From Nocardia harenae NBRC 108248 (lineage in GTDB: Bacteria > Actinomycetota > Actinomycetes > Mycobacteriales > Mycobacteriaceae), in the NCBI RefSeq assembly GCF_001612885.1, contig NZ_BDBH01000002.1, forward strand, positions 248,016 to 312,015: DNA of 64,000 nt, given 5' to 3'. The position numbers and the translations under genes were made by a program. A model generated the notes under the pieces. It was not told the DNA's origin and made no database searches. It saw only the letters and a program-made list of their open reading frames with translations. Positions 22,408 to 32,399 of this stretch are shown in pieces (positions within the stretch are counted from its first letter, which is position 1; each line of letters starts with the position of its first letter).

Positions 22408-24309
22408 TCATCGACGGATGCCGTAGAGCCTTTCCCAGTTCTCCCGGCTGGTGAGCTCCGGCGCCGCGGCCCGGTACTGCTCCTGCAGCGCGGGCAGCTC
22501 GCGGCGCAGCCTGCGCAGCACCCTGAGCGTGCGGATCAGCAGCGCGCGGGCACGGGCCTTGTCCCGCTGCCGGATTCGCACCCCGGACTGCGAGGCATCG
22601 GTCACCACCACGTGGTCGAAGAGCGAGACGTGCCACCAGTAGGCGTCCTCGCGGGTAATGCCGACCAGGCCGGGGCGGGTGCGCCCGGTCCACTGCCCGA
22701 TGGCCCGCTTGATCAGCACGAGCAGCGCCCGGCTCGGCTCGCCGGAGGCGCGCTGCACGGCGATCTGCGCCGCGGGCACCGGCGGGGTCGCGGCCGGGTG
22801 CTTGATCGTCTCCGGGTAGTCGGCGCGCTGGCCGCGGGCCTGGGCGAGCGCCTCGATTCCGCCGTCCCGCAGGATCGTCGGGCCGCGCAGGAAGTCCTCG
22901 ATGCCCTGCAGCGTGGTGTGCACCAGGCCGTACTGCATGGCCACCAACTGCTCGGCGATATTGCGGAAGAGCTGGCGGCCGATCTTCCTGCCGTCCAGGT
23001 CGGTGTGCAGCGCGCCGACGATGAGCGAGTTGCGGGTGCTGAAGTAGCGCGCCCAGTCGTCGTAGTCCTTCCAGTAGAAGTCGGCGTGCCAGACGGCGGC
23101 GTTCGGCAGGGTCACGGTGACGAAACCGTGCTCCCGCGCGCGCACGCCGTACTCGACGTCGTCCCACTGGAAGAAGATCGGCAGCGGCAGCCCGATCTTC
23201 GCGACCACCTCGGCCGGGATCAAACAGGTCCACCAGGCGTTGTACCCGGCGTCGACCCGGCGCTCCTGGTTCTTCTTCAGCATGCTGGTGTTGCGCAGCG
23301 CCTTGGCGACCTTCTGGCCGTGCATGAGCCGGTCCAGGTGCACCTCCTCGGCCCCGACGTTCAGGTAGTCCGGGTTGAGCAGGAAGAGCATCTGCGCGCC
23401 GACCAGCGTCGGCTCCACCGTGAGGTTGGCGAAGGCATTGAGCCGCAGCACCGTCTCCGGCTCGCAGAGGATGTCGTCGTCCATCAGGATGACGTCGGCG
23501 TGCTCGTTCACCGCCGAGACCTCGTAGAGCCCGCGGGTGAAGCCGCCCGCGCCGCCCAGGTTGGGCTGGCGGATGTAGCGCAGCTTCTCGCCGAGCACCG
23601 GCCGCACCTCGCGGTACCGCGGCCGCTCCTCGACCAGGTCGGTGCCCTGGTCCACCACGTACACCGCGTCGATGGCGGCGAGCACCGCCGGGTCGGAGGC
23701 GAGCGCGGCGACCGTCTCGGCGCAGTCGGCGGCGCGGTTGAAGGTGCAGATGGCGATGGCGACCGGGCGCATCCGCTCCGGGGCGGCGGCCGACCAGGTG
23801 AGCTCGGTGATGCCGAGCGCGCCGCCGACCGCGTCCGCCTCGACCCAGAGCGCGCCGCCGTCGACGTACTGATCCAGCTTGGCGCCGAGGCTGACCGGGC
23901 CGCTCGCGGAGACCTCGATGGAGTCGACGATCCGGCGGTGCCCGGCGATGTCCGAGGCCACCAGCCGCAGCCTGGCGGCGGCGGCGACGTCGAGCACCAG
24001 CGTGACCTGTACCTCGGTCACGGTGGTCCAGCGCTGCCAGTAGGCCGCCGCGAACCGGCCGAAGTAGGTATTGGTGTGCACCGTCGCGCCCTTGTCCAGG
24101 CGCAGCGTGAGCCGACCGCGCTGGGCGCGGCCCCTGGTGACGACGGCGTAGAGCTCGTCGTTGATCTTCGCCGACGGCCCGGTGAAGATTCCCCGCTGCA
24201 GCACCAGGCGGTCCGGAGCCCGGTGATCGGAGCGCAGCGCGGTGGGCGCCGCCTCGGCGACAGCTCGGTCGTTCGTTTCGGTAACGGCCTGCGTAGCCGA
24301 CTGATCCAT
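22408..24309 (-). CDS. glfT2: GlfT2-family galactofuranosyltransferase
   Basis: The 633-aa protein has the full GlfT2 layout. An N-terminal beta domain contains NTYFGRFAAAYWQRWTTV. The GT-A domain has ICTFNRAADC, QPNLGGAGGFTRG, ILMDDDI and QWDDVEYG, with the WHADFYWKDYDDW active-site His segment. A helical C-terminal domain ends ENWERLYGIRR. GlfT2 polymerises UDP-galactofuranose into the galactan. ATG 24309 has GAGGA five bases upstream and gives the usual length. In mycobacteria glfT2 adjoins glf; here it is beside gtrA, so a paralogue cannot be excluded. Confidence 0.85.
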   Translation of the reverse strand: MDQSATQAVTETNDRAVAEAAPTALRSDHRAPDRLVLQRGIFTGPSAKINDELYAVVTRGRAQRGRLTLRLDKGATVHTNTYFGRFAAAYWQRWTTVTEVQVTLVLDVAAAARLRLVASDIAGHRRIVDSIEVSASGPVSLGAKLDQYVDGGALWVEADAVGGALGITELTWSAAAPERMRPVAIAICTFNRAADCAETVAALASDPAVLAAIDAVYVVDQGTDLVEERPRYREVRPVLGEKLRYIRQPNLGGAGGFTRGLYEVSAVNEHADVILMDDDILCEPETVLRLNAFANLTVEPTLVGAQMLFLLNPDYLNVGAEEVHLDRLMHGQKVAKALRNTSMLKKNQERRVDAGYNAWWTCLIPAEVVAKIGLPLPIFFQWDDVEYGVRAREHGFVTVTLPNAAVWHADFYWKDYDDWARYFSTRNSLIVGALHTDLDGRKIGRQLFRNIAEQLVAMQYGLVHTTLQGIEDFLRGPTILRDGGIEALAQARGQRADYPETIKHPAATPPVPAAQIAVQRASGEPSRALLVLIKRAIGQWTGRTRPGLVGITREDAYWWHVSLFDHVVVTDASQSGVRIRQRDKARARALLIRTLRVLRRLRRELPALQEQYRAAAPELTSRENWERLYGIRR

Positions 24310-24400
24310 GAAGTCCTCGAAATTCAGTGTCGTGCCGACGGGACTAGCTGTGCCATCTCCACCCTCGTCCCTGGATACCTTCGCGGCGGGCCCGAGGATA

Positions 24401-24943
24401 TCAACGCGGCGAACCGGGCGCTTGCTCAGCACGGTCGCCGAGCGCGTCGTCGATCTCGTGCTCCACCTCGGCCCGCGCGCCGGTGAAGACGAAGGTGTCG
24501 TAGGCCCAGTAGCGGAAGAGCACCGCGACGATCTGGCCGATCAGGGTGCCGGAGATATTGTCCGCGAGGGGCGAGGAGAGATCCAGCACATAGCGGGAGA
24601 AGGCGAGGCAGCCGAGCTGCAGCCCGATCGCGATCACATTGAAGAACGCGTAGAGCAGGTACTCCCGTGCGGCGCTGCCGCCCTGCTTGTGCGCGAACGT
24701 CCACCACTTGTTGCCGAAGTAGGTGACCACCGTCGCCACCCCGATCGCGATGATCTTGGCGGGCAGCGGCGCGTGGTACAGCACGCCCTCGCCGCCCCAG
24801 AACACCAGCAGGTTGTACGTTCCGGCGTCCACTCCGAAGCCGATCAGCCCGACCACCAGGAAGGCGCCGCCCCGCCGCAGCGCGGTCAGCAGGCGGCGGC
24901 TCAGGGGTGCGGGAGCGGTTTCGGCGGACTCGCGGGACGACAC
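24401..24943 (-). CDS. GtrA-family membrane protein (first copy)
   Basis: The 180-aa protein has the four membrane helices of GtrA proteins, with FLVVGLIGFGVDAGTYN near residue 30 and YFGNKWWTF between helices 2 and 3. GtrA proteins are small polyprenyl-phosphate-sugar translocases or their helpers. It is directly upstream of the GlfT2-like gene and divergent from a DPM1-like glycosyltransferase, an association typical of polyprenyl-P-sugar pathways. Translation starts at GTG 24941-24943. A second, shorter GtrA gene lies next to dprE1. Confidence 0.87.
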   Translation of the reverse strand: MSSRESAETAPAPLSRRLLTALRRGGAFLVVGLIGFGVDAGTYNLLVFWGGEGVLYHAPLPAKIIAIGVATVVTYFGNKWWTFAHKQGGSAAREYLLYAFFNVIAIGLQLGCLAFSRYVLDLSSPLADNISGTLIGQIVAVLFRYWAYDTFVFTGARAEVEHEIDDALGDRAEQAPGSPR

Positions 24944-24988
24944 GCTCGCCGACGGTACACCGGGCACGCGGGGGCCGCGTCCGGCCTG

Positions 24989-24994
24989 TACCCT
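24989..24994 (+). promoter_or_regulatory. Predicted -10 element for the GT2 gene
   Basis: TACCCT lies 47 bp upstream of GTG 25041 in the 97-bp divergent gap with gtrA. Confidence 0.35.
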
Positions 24995-25040
24995 CCCCGT
25001 GTTCCCTGTTCGACCCCACCGAGATCGAGGATTGACCCGG

Positions 25041-25991
25041 GTGGACTCCTCCGAGCTTCGCATTGCCGCCGTGGTCCCGTGCCACAACGAAGAGGCTTCG
25101 GTCGCCAAGGTCGTCGCCGACCTGCAGGCCGCCGTGCCCGGGATCGTGGTCTACGTCTACGACAACCTGAGTACCGACGCGACATCGGAGCGCGCGCGGG
25201 AAGCGGGCGCGATCGTGCGCCGGGAGAACGTCAAGGGCAAGGGCAATGTGGTGCGCCGCGCCTTCGCCGATATCGAGGCCGACGTCTACCTCATGATCGA
25301 CGGCGACGACACCTACGAGGCGTCGGCCGCGCCGCTCATGATCAAGACACTGCTGGACGGGCCCTACGACCACGTGCTCGGGGTGCGCCGCCAGGACGAG
25401 TCCGGCAATGCGTACCGGGCCGGGCACGAGACCGGCAACAAGGTGCTCAACGGCGTGGTCGGCAAGGTGTTCGGGGAGAACGTCGAGGACATGCTGAGCG
25501 GGTTCCGGGTGTTCTCCCGGCGCTTCGTGAAGAGCTTCCCGGCGGTCTCCCGCGAGTTCGAGATCGAGACCGAGCTGACGGTGCACTCGCTGCACCTCCG
25601 GGTGCCGCGGACCGCGGTGCCGGTCGGGTTCCGCGACCGCCCGGCGGGCAGCGAGTCCAAGCTGCGCACGTACCACGACGGGTTCAAGATCCTGAAGCTG
25701 ATCGCCGGGCTGGCGCGGCACGAGCGGCCGGTCGCCTTCTACGGGCTCTTCGGCACCCTGGCCTGGGCGATCGCGCTCGTGCTCAGCATTCCGATCGCGA
25801 TCACCTACTACGACATCGGCCAGGTGCCGCGCTTCCCCACCCTCTTCCTCGCCTTCACCCTGCTGCTGCTCGGCAGCCTGGCCTGGACCGCCGGGCTCAT
25901 CCTGGACGGCATCCGGCGCTCCCGCCACGAGGCGGCGCGCCTCGTCTACCTGCGCTACAGCGCCGTCACCGACGACGGACCCCGGCGGTGA
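25041..25991 (+). CDS. Polyprenyl-phosphate glycosyltransferase (DPM1-like, GT2) with two C-terminal helices
   Basis: The 316-aa protein starts with VVPCHNEEASV, has VYVYDNLSTDAT and MIDGDDTYEA (the DXD motif), then GENVEDMLSGFRVFSRRF. Two membrane helices lie near the C-terminus (about 240-295). This is the form of enzymes that load a sugar onto a polyprenyl phosphate on the inner face. The downstream DUF2142 gene overlaps by GTGA, and gtrA is divergent, which suggests a transfer-flip-use set. Which sugar is used cannot be read from the sequence. The GTG start at 25041 was chosen by domain start. Confidence 0.85.
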   Translation: MDSSELRIAAVVPCHNEEASVAKVVADLQAAVPGIVVYVYDNLSTDATSERAREAGAIVRRENVKGKGNVVRRAFADIEADVYLMIDGDDTYEASAAPLMIKTLLDGPYDHVLGVRRQDESGNAYRAGHETGNKVLNGVVGKVFGENVEDMLSGFRVFSRRFVKSFPAVSREFEIETELTVHSLHLRVPRTAVPVGFRDRPAGSESKLRTYHDGFKILKLIAGLARHERPVAFYGLFGTLAWAIALVLSIPIAITYYDIGQVPRFPTLFLAFTLLLLGSLAWTAGLILDGIRRSRHEAARLVYLRYSAVTDDGPRR

Positions 25992-27589
25992 CGGCGTCGG
26001 CCACCGGCACCTCCGCGGCGCCATCCGGCGACGAGCCGGACCCGGCGGAAGGCGTCGGCGCAGCGCCGACGTCCGCCGTGGACCAACCAGTCGAGCGGCC
26101 GCGGGCCGGGCGAGATACGGCCGTGCGGACCCGCACGGGCGTCGCGAGCCGGTTCGTCCGGAAACTGGGCCCTGCGACCACGGCGTTCCTGATCCTCGCC
26201 GGACTGTTCGGCGCGGTCTTCGCCGTCATAACCCCACCCTTCTGGGGCCACGACGAGATCACCCAGTTCGGCCGCGCGTACCAGGTGGCGCACGGCGGCT
26301 TCCTCCCCCAGGAGATCGAGGACACCAGGGGCGTCGCCTACGGCGGCGACGTCCCGAAGAGCATCACCGACCTCATGGGCTACGCCCTCACCGACTACAC
26401 CACCAACGGCGACGAGCAGAACCCCATGGCCGCCGACCCGTCGGCCTACGACCGGTACAAGAATGCCCCGGTCTCGGCGGAGCTGGACCAGGTCTGGTTC
26501 ACCAACACCGCCGCCTACTCCCCCGTCCCCTACATCCCGAGCGCCATCGGCCTGCGCGCGGCCGAAGCGCTCGACCTGAACGTCGGCACAACCACCCTGG
26601 TGACCAGGCTCGCCGGCTTGGCCGCCTACCTGGCGATCACCGGCTTCGCCCTGTGGTCCCTGCGCGCCCACCGCATCCAGTGGCTCGCCTTCGCCGTCGC
26701 GGTGCTGCCGATCGCGGTCTTCCAGGCGGGCACCGTCACCGCCGACACCCTGACCAACGCCCTCGCCTTCCTGATCTCCGCGCTCATGGTGAAGGCGCTC
26801 TTCCTCGGCGACGGCCTGCGCCGCGCCGAGACCGCCGCCCTGCTCACCGCCACGCTCACGCTCCCGCTGAGCAAGCCCGCGTACATCCTGCTCGCCCTGC
26901 TGGTCGTGGTGATCCCCGGCGAGCGCCTCGGCTTCCGCGGCGTCTGGCGCTACACGCACTGGGTCTTCGCGGCGGTCGGCGGCCTGCTCTTCGCGGCCTG
27001 GATGAGGGTGGCCGCGCCGACCGGCGACGGCATGAGCCTCATGCGCCCCGAGCACCAGTGGGGCACCGTCCGCCCGGACGACCAGCTGCGCGGCATCCTC
27101 ACCGACCCGATCGGCTTCGTCGAGGTCTTCGGTGAGAGCATTTCGCGCCGGGACCAGCGCTGGTTCACCCAGTTCTTCGGCGAGCTCGGCTTCGCCTACA
27201 TCGACGTGCCCGCGCTCGCCGTGCTCGCCTGCCTGGTCGCCTTCGTGCTCGGCATCGGGATCGGCGACCGGCTGCGCCCGGACGCGGCGACCTTCCGCCG
27301 CACCCTGATCGTGGCGCTGGTGCTGCTCGCCAATGTGGCCATGATCTACGTGACGCTCTACATGTCCTTCACGCCGGTGGACTACTTCATCATCGACGGC
27401 GTGCAGGGCAGGTACTTCGTGCCGCTGGCGGTGCTCACCTTCGCGGTGCTGCTGCGCTGGCTGCCCTGGCGGCTGGCGCGGCCGGACGGCGCGGCGCCGG
27501 GCCGGGGCGCGGTGCTGACCATCGTCGGCGCCACCGCGGTCGCGCTGATCGCGGCCGCGGTGAAATACCACGTGCTGGTCTGGGGCTGA
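25988..27589 (+). CDS. DUF2142 family polytopic membrane protein, probable GT-C-like
   Basis: The 533-aa protein has about a dozen membrane helices. After a disordered N-terminal tail of about 55 residues comes a helix and then a large first extracytoplasmic loop, opening with PPFWGHDEITQFGRAYQV. The acidic pair in that loop is the position of catalytic acids in GT-C enzymes. DUF2142 proteins occur in cell-surface polysaccharide clusters and probably transfer sugars from polyprenyl-phosphate donors. GTG 25988 overlaps the stop of the GT2 gene, so the two are likely partners. Confidence 0.82.
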   Translation: MTASATGTSAAPSGDEPDPAEGVGAAPTSAVDQPVERPRAGRDTAVRTRTGVASRFVRKLGPATTAFLILAGLFGAVFAVITPPFWGHDEITQFGRAYQVAHGGFLPQEIEDTRGVAYGGDVPKSITDLMGYALTDYTTNGDEQNPMAADPSAYDRYKNAPVSAELDQVWFTNTAAYSPVPYIPSAIGLRAAEALDLNVGTTTLVTRLAGLAAYLAITGFALWSLRAHRIQWLAFAVAVLPIAVFQAGTVTADTLTNALAFLISALMVKALFLGDGLRRAETAALLTATLTLPLSKPAYILLALLVVVIPGERLGFRGVWRYTHWVFAAVGGLLFAAWMRVAAPTGDGMSLMRPEHQWGTVRPDDQLRGILTDPIGFVEVFGESISRRDQRWFTQFFGELGFAYIDVPALAVLACLVAFVLGIGIGDRLRPDAATFRRTLIVALVLLANVAMIYVTLYMSFTPVDYFIIDGVQGRYFVPLAVLTFAVLLRWLPWRLARPDGAAPGRGAVLTIVGATAVALIAAAVKYHVLVWG

Positions 27590-27590
27590 G

Positions 27591-28910
<1,320 letters not shown>

Positions 28911-29621
28911 ATGTTCATCAAGAAATTCGCCGCGACGTCGGCTCTGCTGATCGCCGCGCTCGGCGTCACCGCGGGCACCGTGAACGCGGCGCCGGCGGAA
29001 GCCCCGGCCGACGCGGTGAACTTCACCGCGCACGCCACCGAGACCGCCACCTTCATCTCCACCGACTCCGGCAAGCTGGTCGCCGAGGACGGCGTCTTCA
29101 AGGTCGTCGCCGCCGATGGCACCGTGCTGGCGGGCACCCCGCTGAGCTTCCGGCTCGACGAGTTCGAGTTCCCGATCGCGGCCGAGATCTCCGGCAACGA
29201 CGCGACCCTCACCCCGCAGCTCGACCTGGAGAAGGCGGTCTACAAGCCGGTCGCGCTGCCCTACGAGGACAAGGCGCCCTGGAAGAACGAGTACGACCGT
29301 GAACTCGCGGCGTTCAACCGGCTGAAGGACACCATCTCCGTCGGCGCCACCGTCGGCACCCTGATCGGCGGGCTGTCCGGCGGCGCGCTCGGCTGCGTGC
29401 TCGGCGGCATCGCAGGCGCCACCGTCGCCTCCGCGACCATCGTCGGCCTCTTCGGCCCCTTCATCCCGGCCGCCGCCATCGGCTGCCTCGGCGGCATCCT
29501 CGCCGTCGGCGCGCTCGGCACCCTGGCCGGCCAGATCCTGGTCACCGCCCCGGTGGCGATCGGTGCGGCCATCCAGTACTGGAGCACCCTGAACCAGCCG
29601 TTCGTGCCCCCGGCCAAGTAA
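28911..29621 (+). CDS. Secreted or envelope-associated protein with glycine-rich hydrophobic C-terminus
   Basis: The 236-aa protein has a clear signal peptide (MFIKKF start, Leu/Ala core, cleavage after VNA at about residue 26). An exported domain of about 85 residues rich in Glu, Val and Thr follows, then a region (about 145-215) of Gly/Ala-rich hydrophobic segments containing two Cys that may pair. Such small two-part proteins are common in Nocardia and relatives, but I know of no function. The C-terminal segments could insert in the mycomembrane or in the inner membrane. Two hairpins follow it. Confidence 0.75.
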   Translation: MFIKKFAATSALLIAALGVTAGTVNAAPAEAPADAVNFTAHATETATFISTDSGKLVAEDGVFKVVAADGTVLAGTPLSFRLDEFEFPIAAEISGNDATLTPQLDLEKAVYKPVALPYEDKAPWKNEYDRELAAFNRLKDTISVGATVGTLIGGLSGGALGCVLGGIAGATVASATIVGLFGPFIPAAAIGCLGGILAVGALGTLAGQILVTAPVAIGAAIQYWSTLNQPFVPPAK

Positions 29622-29632
29622 TCCGGCACCGC

Positions 29633-29672
29633 GGAACCCCGCCCCGGACATCGCGTTCCGGGGCGGGGTTCC
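29633..29672 (+). terminator. Terminator hairpin after the secreted-protein gene
   Basis: GGAACCCCGCCCCGG and CCGGGGCGGGGTTCC form a perfect 15-bp stem with a 10-base loop, followed by GTCGTTTCC. Confidence 0.8.
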
Positions 29673-29685
29673 GTCGTTTCCGGGT

Positions 29686-29720
29686 GAACCTTGCCCCGCA
29701 CCGGGTGCGGGGCAAGGTTC
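29686..29720 (-). terminator. Second terminator hairpin, for the convergent esterase gene
   Basis: GAACCTTGCCCCGCAC and GTGCGGGGCAAGGTTC form a perfect 16-bp stem around CGG. It lies 24 bases beyond the esterase stop on the minus strand and may act in both directions. Confidence 0.75.
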
Positions 29721-29743
29721 AGAACTCGTCCGGCCGATCGACG

Positions 29744-30736
29744 TCAGGCCGTCCGAGCTCGCTCCTGGTGCTCGACCCGGTCCCGCACGAAGCGGGCGAC
29801 CCGGCCGAGCGCGGCCCTGCCCTCGGGCAGGCTGGGGAAAATGCTCATGAAGGCGTGCACCTGGCCGCGCCACAGCTCCAGGCTGTGCGGCACGCCCGCG
29901 GCGGCCAGCCTGGCCGCCATCAGCTCGCTGTCGTAGCGCAGCACCTCGTCCTCCGCGGCGACCAGCAGCACCGGCGGGAGATCCGCCAGGTTGCCGTTGA
30001 CCGGCGAGAGGATCGGGTCGAGCACGCCCTCGATCTCGGCGCCCAGCCGCACCACCGCGGCCAGCGCGGAGAGCGGGATGTAGGCGTCCCTGGAGACATT
30101 GACGTAGCCGCGCTTGGCCACGTGGTCCAAGTCGAGCAGCGGGCTGAGCCCGATCAGCCCGGCCGGCGCGGGCAACCCCTCTTCCAGCGCCTTCAGCGTG
30201 GTGGCGAAGGTCAGGTAGCCGCCTGCCGAATCACCGGCGATCACCACCCGCGACGGGTCGGCGCCGTGGGCGAGCAGCCAGCGGTAGGCGGTCAGGCAGT
30301 CGTCCACCGACCGCACGATCGAGGTGCCGGGCAACTGCCGGTAGTCGACATTCACCACCGGGAGCCCGGTGCGCCTGGCCAGGCTGGCGGCGATCGGCCG
30401 GTGCGTGCGCAGCCCGCACACCGCGAAGCCGCCGCCGTGCAGATAGAGCACCGCGCCGTGGCGCAGCGCGCGGGAGCCGCCCGCCGGGCGCAGGATCTCC
30501 AGCGAGAAGCCGCGCAGCCGCACCTGCTCGCGCTCCACCCCGCGCGGCTCGCGGCGCAGCCGGGAGAGGCCGTCCACCGCGGCCGCGGCGACCGGGATGG
30601 TGTGCCGGTTGATCGGCAGCTGCCGCAGCACCGGGCGGACCACGCCGGAGCAGGTGGCGAGCAGCAGGCGGGCGGCCGGGCTCGGGCCGTGCGGGTTCAT
30701 CACCCGGCCCGTGAGAGCGTCATCGATCGCGGTCAT
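29744..30736 (-). CDS. Alpha/beta hydrolase of the hormone-sensitive-lipase family
   Basis: The 330-aa protein is an HSL-type esterase or lipase. The oxyanion motif is YLHGGGFAVCG, the nucleophile elbow GDSAGGYLT, the catalytic Asp lies in LLVAAEDEVLRYDSE and the His in GQVHAFMS. There is no signal peptide, so it should be cytoplasmic or membrane-associated, acting on short-chain acyl esters. Translation starts at ATG 30734-30736. The gene is divergent from rmlA across a 190-bp gap that contains an inverted repeat GATCAC-N7-GTGATC (30793-30811). Confidence 0.9.
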   Translation of the reverse strand: MTAIDDALTGRVMNPHGPSPAARLLLATCSGVVRPVLRQLPINRHTIPVAAAAVDGLSRLRREPRGVEREQVRLRGFSLEILRPAGGSRALRHGAVLYLHGGGFAVCGLRTHRPIAASLARRTGLPVVNVDYRQLPGTSIVRSVDDCLTAYRWLLAHGADPSRVVIAGDSAGGYLTFATTLKALEEGLPAPAGLIGLSPLLDLDHVAKRGYVNVSRDAYIPLSALAAVVRLGAEIEGVLDPILSPVNGNLADLPPVLLVAAEDEVLRYDSELMAARLAAAGVPHSLELWRGQVHAFMSIFPSLPEGRAALGRVARFVRDRVEHQERARTA

Positions 30737-30792
30737 GGCGGTACCTACCTCACCCACGGGCGGGACATCCTCGCTGACGTCCCACTCCAGAA

Positions 30793-30811
30793 GATCACGA
30801 CAAGTGTGATC
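30793..30811. promoter_or_regulatory. Inverted repeat in the esterase/rmlA divergent gap
   Basis: GATCAC and GTGATC flank a 7-bp spacer, 57 bp upstream of the esterase start. It is a candidate operator with no known owner. Confidence 0.3.
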
Positions 30812-30926
30812 CGTGCAACAACCATGCCCCGGCCGACCTGTTCGGCAAACCCGTCGTGACCATTTCGCGGTCGGGCTGGAACCTCCCCGTCTCCGGCACC
30901 CCGGCGAGCTGGCAGACTCTCGTGCC

Positions 30927-31799
30927 ATGCGCGGAATCATCCTGGCGGGCGGCACCGGCTCACGCCTGCACCCGATCACGCGCGGGGTGAGCAAGCAGCT
31001 CGTCCCGGTCTACGACAAGCCGATGATCTACTACCCGCTCTCCACCCTGATGCTGGCCGGGATCACCGACATCCTGGTGATCACCACGCCGGAGGAGGCC
31101 GCTGCCTTCCGCAGGCTGCTCGGCGACGGCAGCGCCTTCGGGATCGCCATCGACTACGTGGTTCAGCCCGAACCCGACGGCTTGGCCAGGGCTTTCGTCC
31201 TCGGCGCCGACCACATCGGCTCCGAGTGCGCGGCGCTCGTGCTCGGCGACAACATCTTCCACGGCCCCGGGCTCGGCACCAGCCTGAACCGCTTCCACGG
31301 GCTGGACGGCGGCGCCGTCTTCGCCTACTGGGTCTCCGACCCGACCGCCTACGGCGTGGTGGAGTTCACCGAGGGCAGGGCGGTCTCGATCGAGGAGAAG
31401 CCGAAGGCGCCGCGCTCCAACTACGCCATCCCCGGCCTCTACTTCTACGACAACGACGTGGTGGAGATCGCCCGCTCGCTGCGGCCGTCCGCGCGCGGCG
31501 AGTACGAGATCTCCGATATCAACCGCGCCTACCTGGAGCAGGACCGGCTGCGGGTGGATGTGCTCGCCCGCGGCACCGCCTGGCTGGACACCGGCACCTT
31601 CGATTCGCTGCTGGACGCGGCGAACTACGTGCGCACCATCGAGGAGCGGCAGGGCCTCAAGATCGGCGTGCCGGAGGAGGTGGCGTGGCGGATGGGGTAT
31701 ATCGATGACGACCGGCTGCGCGCCGCGGCCGAGGGGCTGGTCAAGTCGGGGTACGGCGGCTACCTGCTCGACCTGCTCGAGCGCGGACGGGACTGGTGA
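30927..31799 (+). CDS. rmlA: Glucose-1-phosphate thymidylyltransferase
   Basis: The 290-aa protein makes dTDP-glucose, the first step of dTDP-rhamnose synthesis. The nucleotide motif is [16 protein letters not shown], followed by [25 protein letters not shown] and [12 protein letters not shown] are also present. Translation starts at ATG 30927. The stop overlaps the GTG of rmlC (GTGA), so rmlA-rmlC form an operon. Confidence 0.96.
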   Translation: MRGIILAGGTGSRLHPITRGVSKQLVPVYDKPMIYYPLSTLMLAGITDILVITTPEEAAAFRRLLGDGSAFGIAIDYVVQPEPDGLARAFVLGADHIGSECAALVLGDNIFHGPGLGTSLNRFHGLDGGAVFAYWVSDPTAYGVVEFTEGRAVSIEEKPKAPRSNYAIPGLYFYDNDVVEIARSLRPSARGEYEISDINRAYLEQDRLRVDVLARGTAWLDTGTFDSLLDAANYVRTIEERQGLKIGVPEEVAWRMGYIDDDRLRAAAEGLVKSGYGGYLLDLLERGRDW

Positions 31800-32356
31800 G
31801 CATGGAGATCAGGGAGCTGGAGGTCCCCGGCGCCTGGGTGCTGACACCTCGGCAGTTCCGCGATGAGCGCGGCGTCTTCCTCGAGCAGTTCAAGGCCTCG
31901 GAGTTCGAGAAGGCGACCGGGCGGCCACTGGATCTGAAGCAGGTGAACTGCTCGGTCTCCGCGGCCGGGGTGCTGCGCGGCATCCACTACACCGAGGACC
32001 CGCCGGGCCAGGCCAAGTACGTCACCTGCGTGCGCGGCGCCTTCCTCGACGTGGTGGTCGACCTGCGCCCCGGCTCACCGAGCTACGGGCGGTGGGACAG
32101 CGTGCTGCTCGACGACGTGGACCGGCGCTCGGTCTTCCTCTCCGAGGGGCTCGGCCACGCCATCCTCTCGCTCGAGGACGAATCGACGGTGACCTACCTC
32201 TGCTCGCTGGAGTACAGCCCGGAGTTCGACCACGAGATCGACGCGCTCGACCCCGCGCTCGGCATCGACTGGCCGGGCGTCGGCCGGGACGGGCAGCCGC
32301 TCACCCTGGTGCGCTCGCCCAAGGACGAGGCGGCGCCGCCCTTCACACCCCGCTGA
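31796..32356 (+). CDS. rmlC: dTDP-4-dehydrorhamnose 3,5-epimerase (RmlC family)
   Basis: The 186-aa cupin is of the RmlC family: [28 protein letters not shown] (catalytic His), [18 protein letters not shown], and [22 protein letters not shown] with the active-site Tyr region. The start is GTG 31796, overlapping the rmlA stop, or ATG 31802. Together with rmlA and the nearby rmlB, three of the four rhamnose-donor genes are in the window. Confidence 0.92.
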   Translation: MSMEIRELEVPGAWVLTPRQFRDERGVFLEQFKASEFEKATGRPLDLKQVNCSVSAAGVLRGIHYTEDPPGQAKYVTCVRGAFLDVVVDLRPGSPSYGRWDSVLLDDVDRRSVFLSEGLGHAILSLEDESTVTYLCSLEYSPEFDHEIDALDPALGIDWPGVGRDGQPLTLVRSPKDEAAPPFTPR

Positions 32357-32385
32357 CCGGGCGCCACCCCTCGCGGCGCCCGGTC
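32355..32385. terminator. Hairpin between rmlC and the convergent MFS gene
   Basis: GACCGGGCGCC and GGCGCCCGGTC pair perfectly over 11 bp with a 9-base loop. The stem begins within the rmlC stop codon. It may serve both genes. Confidence 0.65.
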
Positions 32386-32399
32386 GGGTAGGCGGGGGT

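Noticed and set aside
24310..24432. GTG start at 24432 for the GlfT2-like gene
   Set aside because: It would overlap gtrA by 32 bp without a ribosome site. ATG 24309 has GAGGA and gives the family length.
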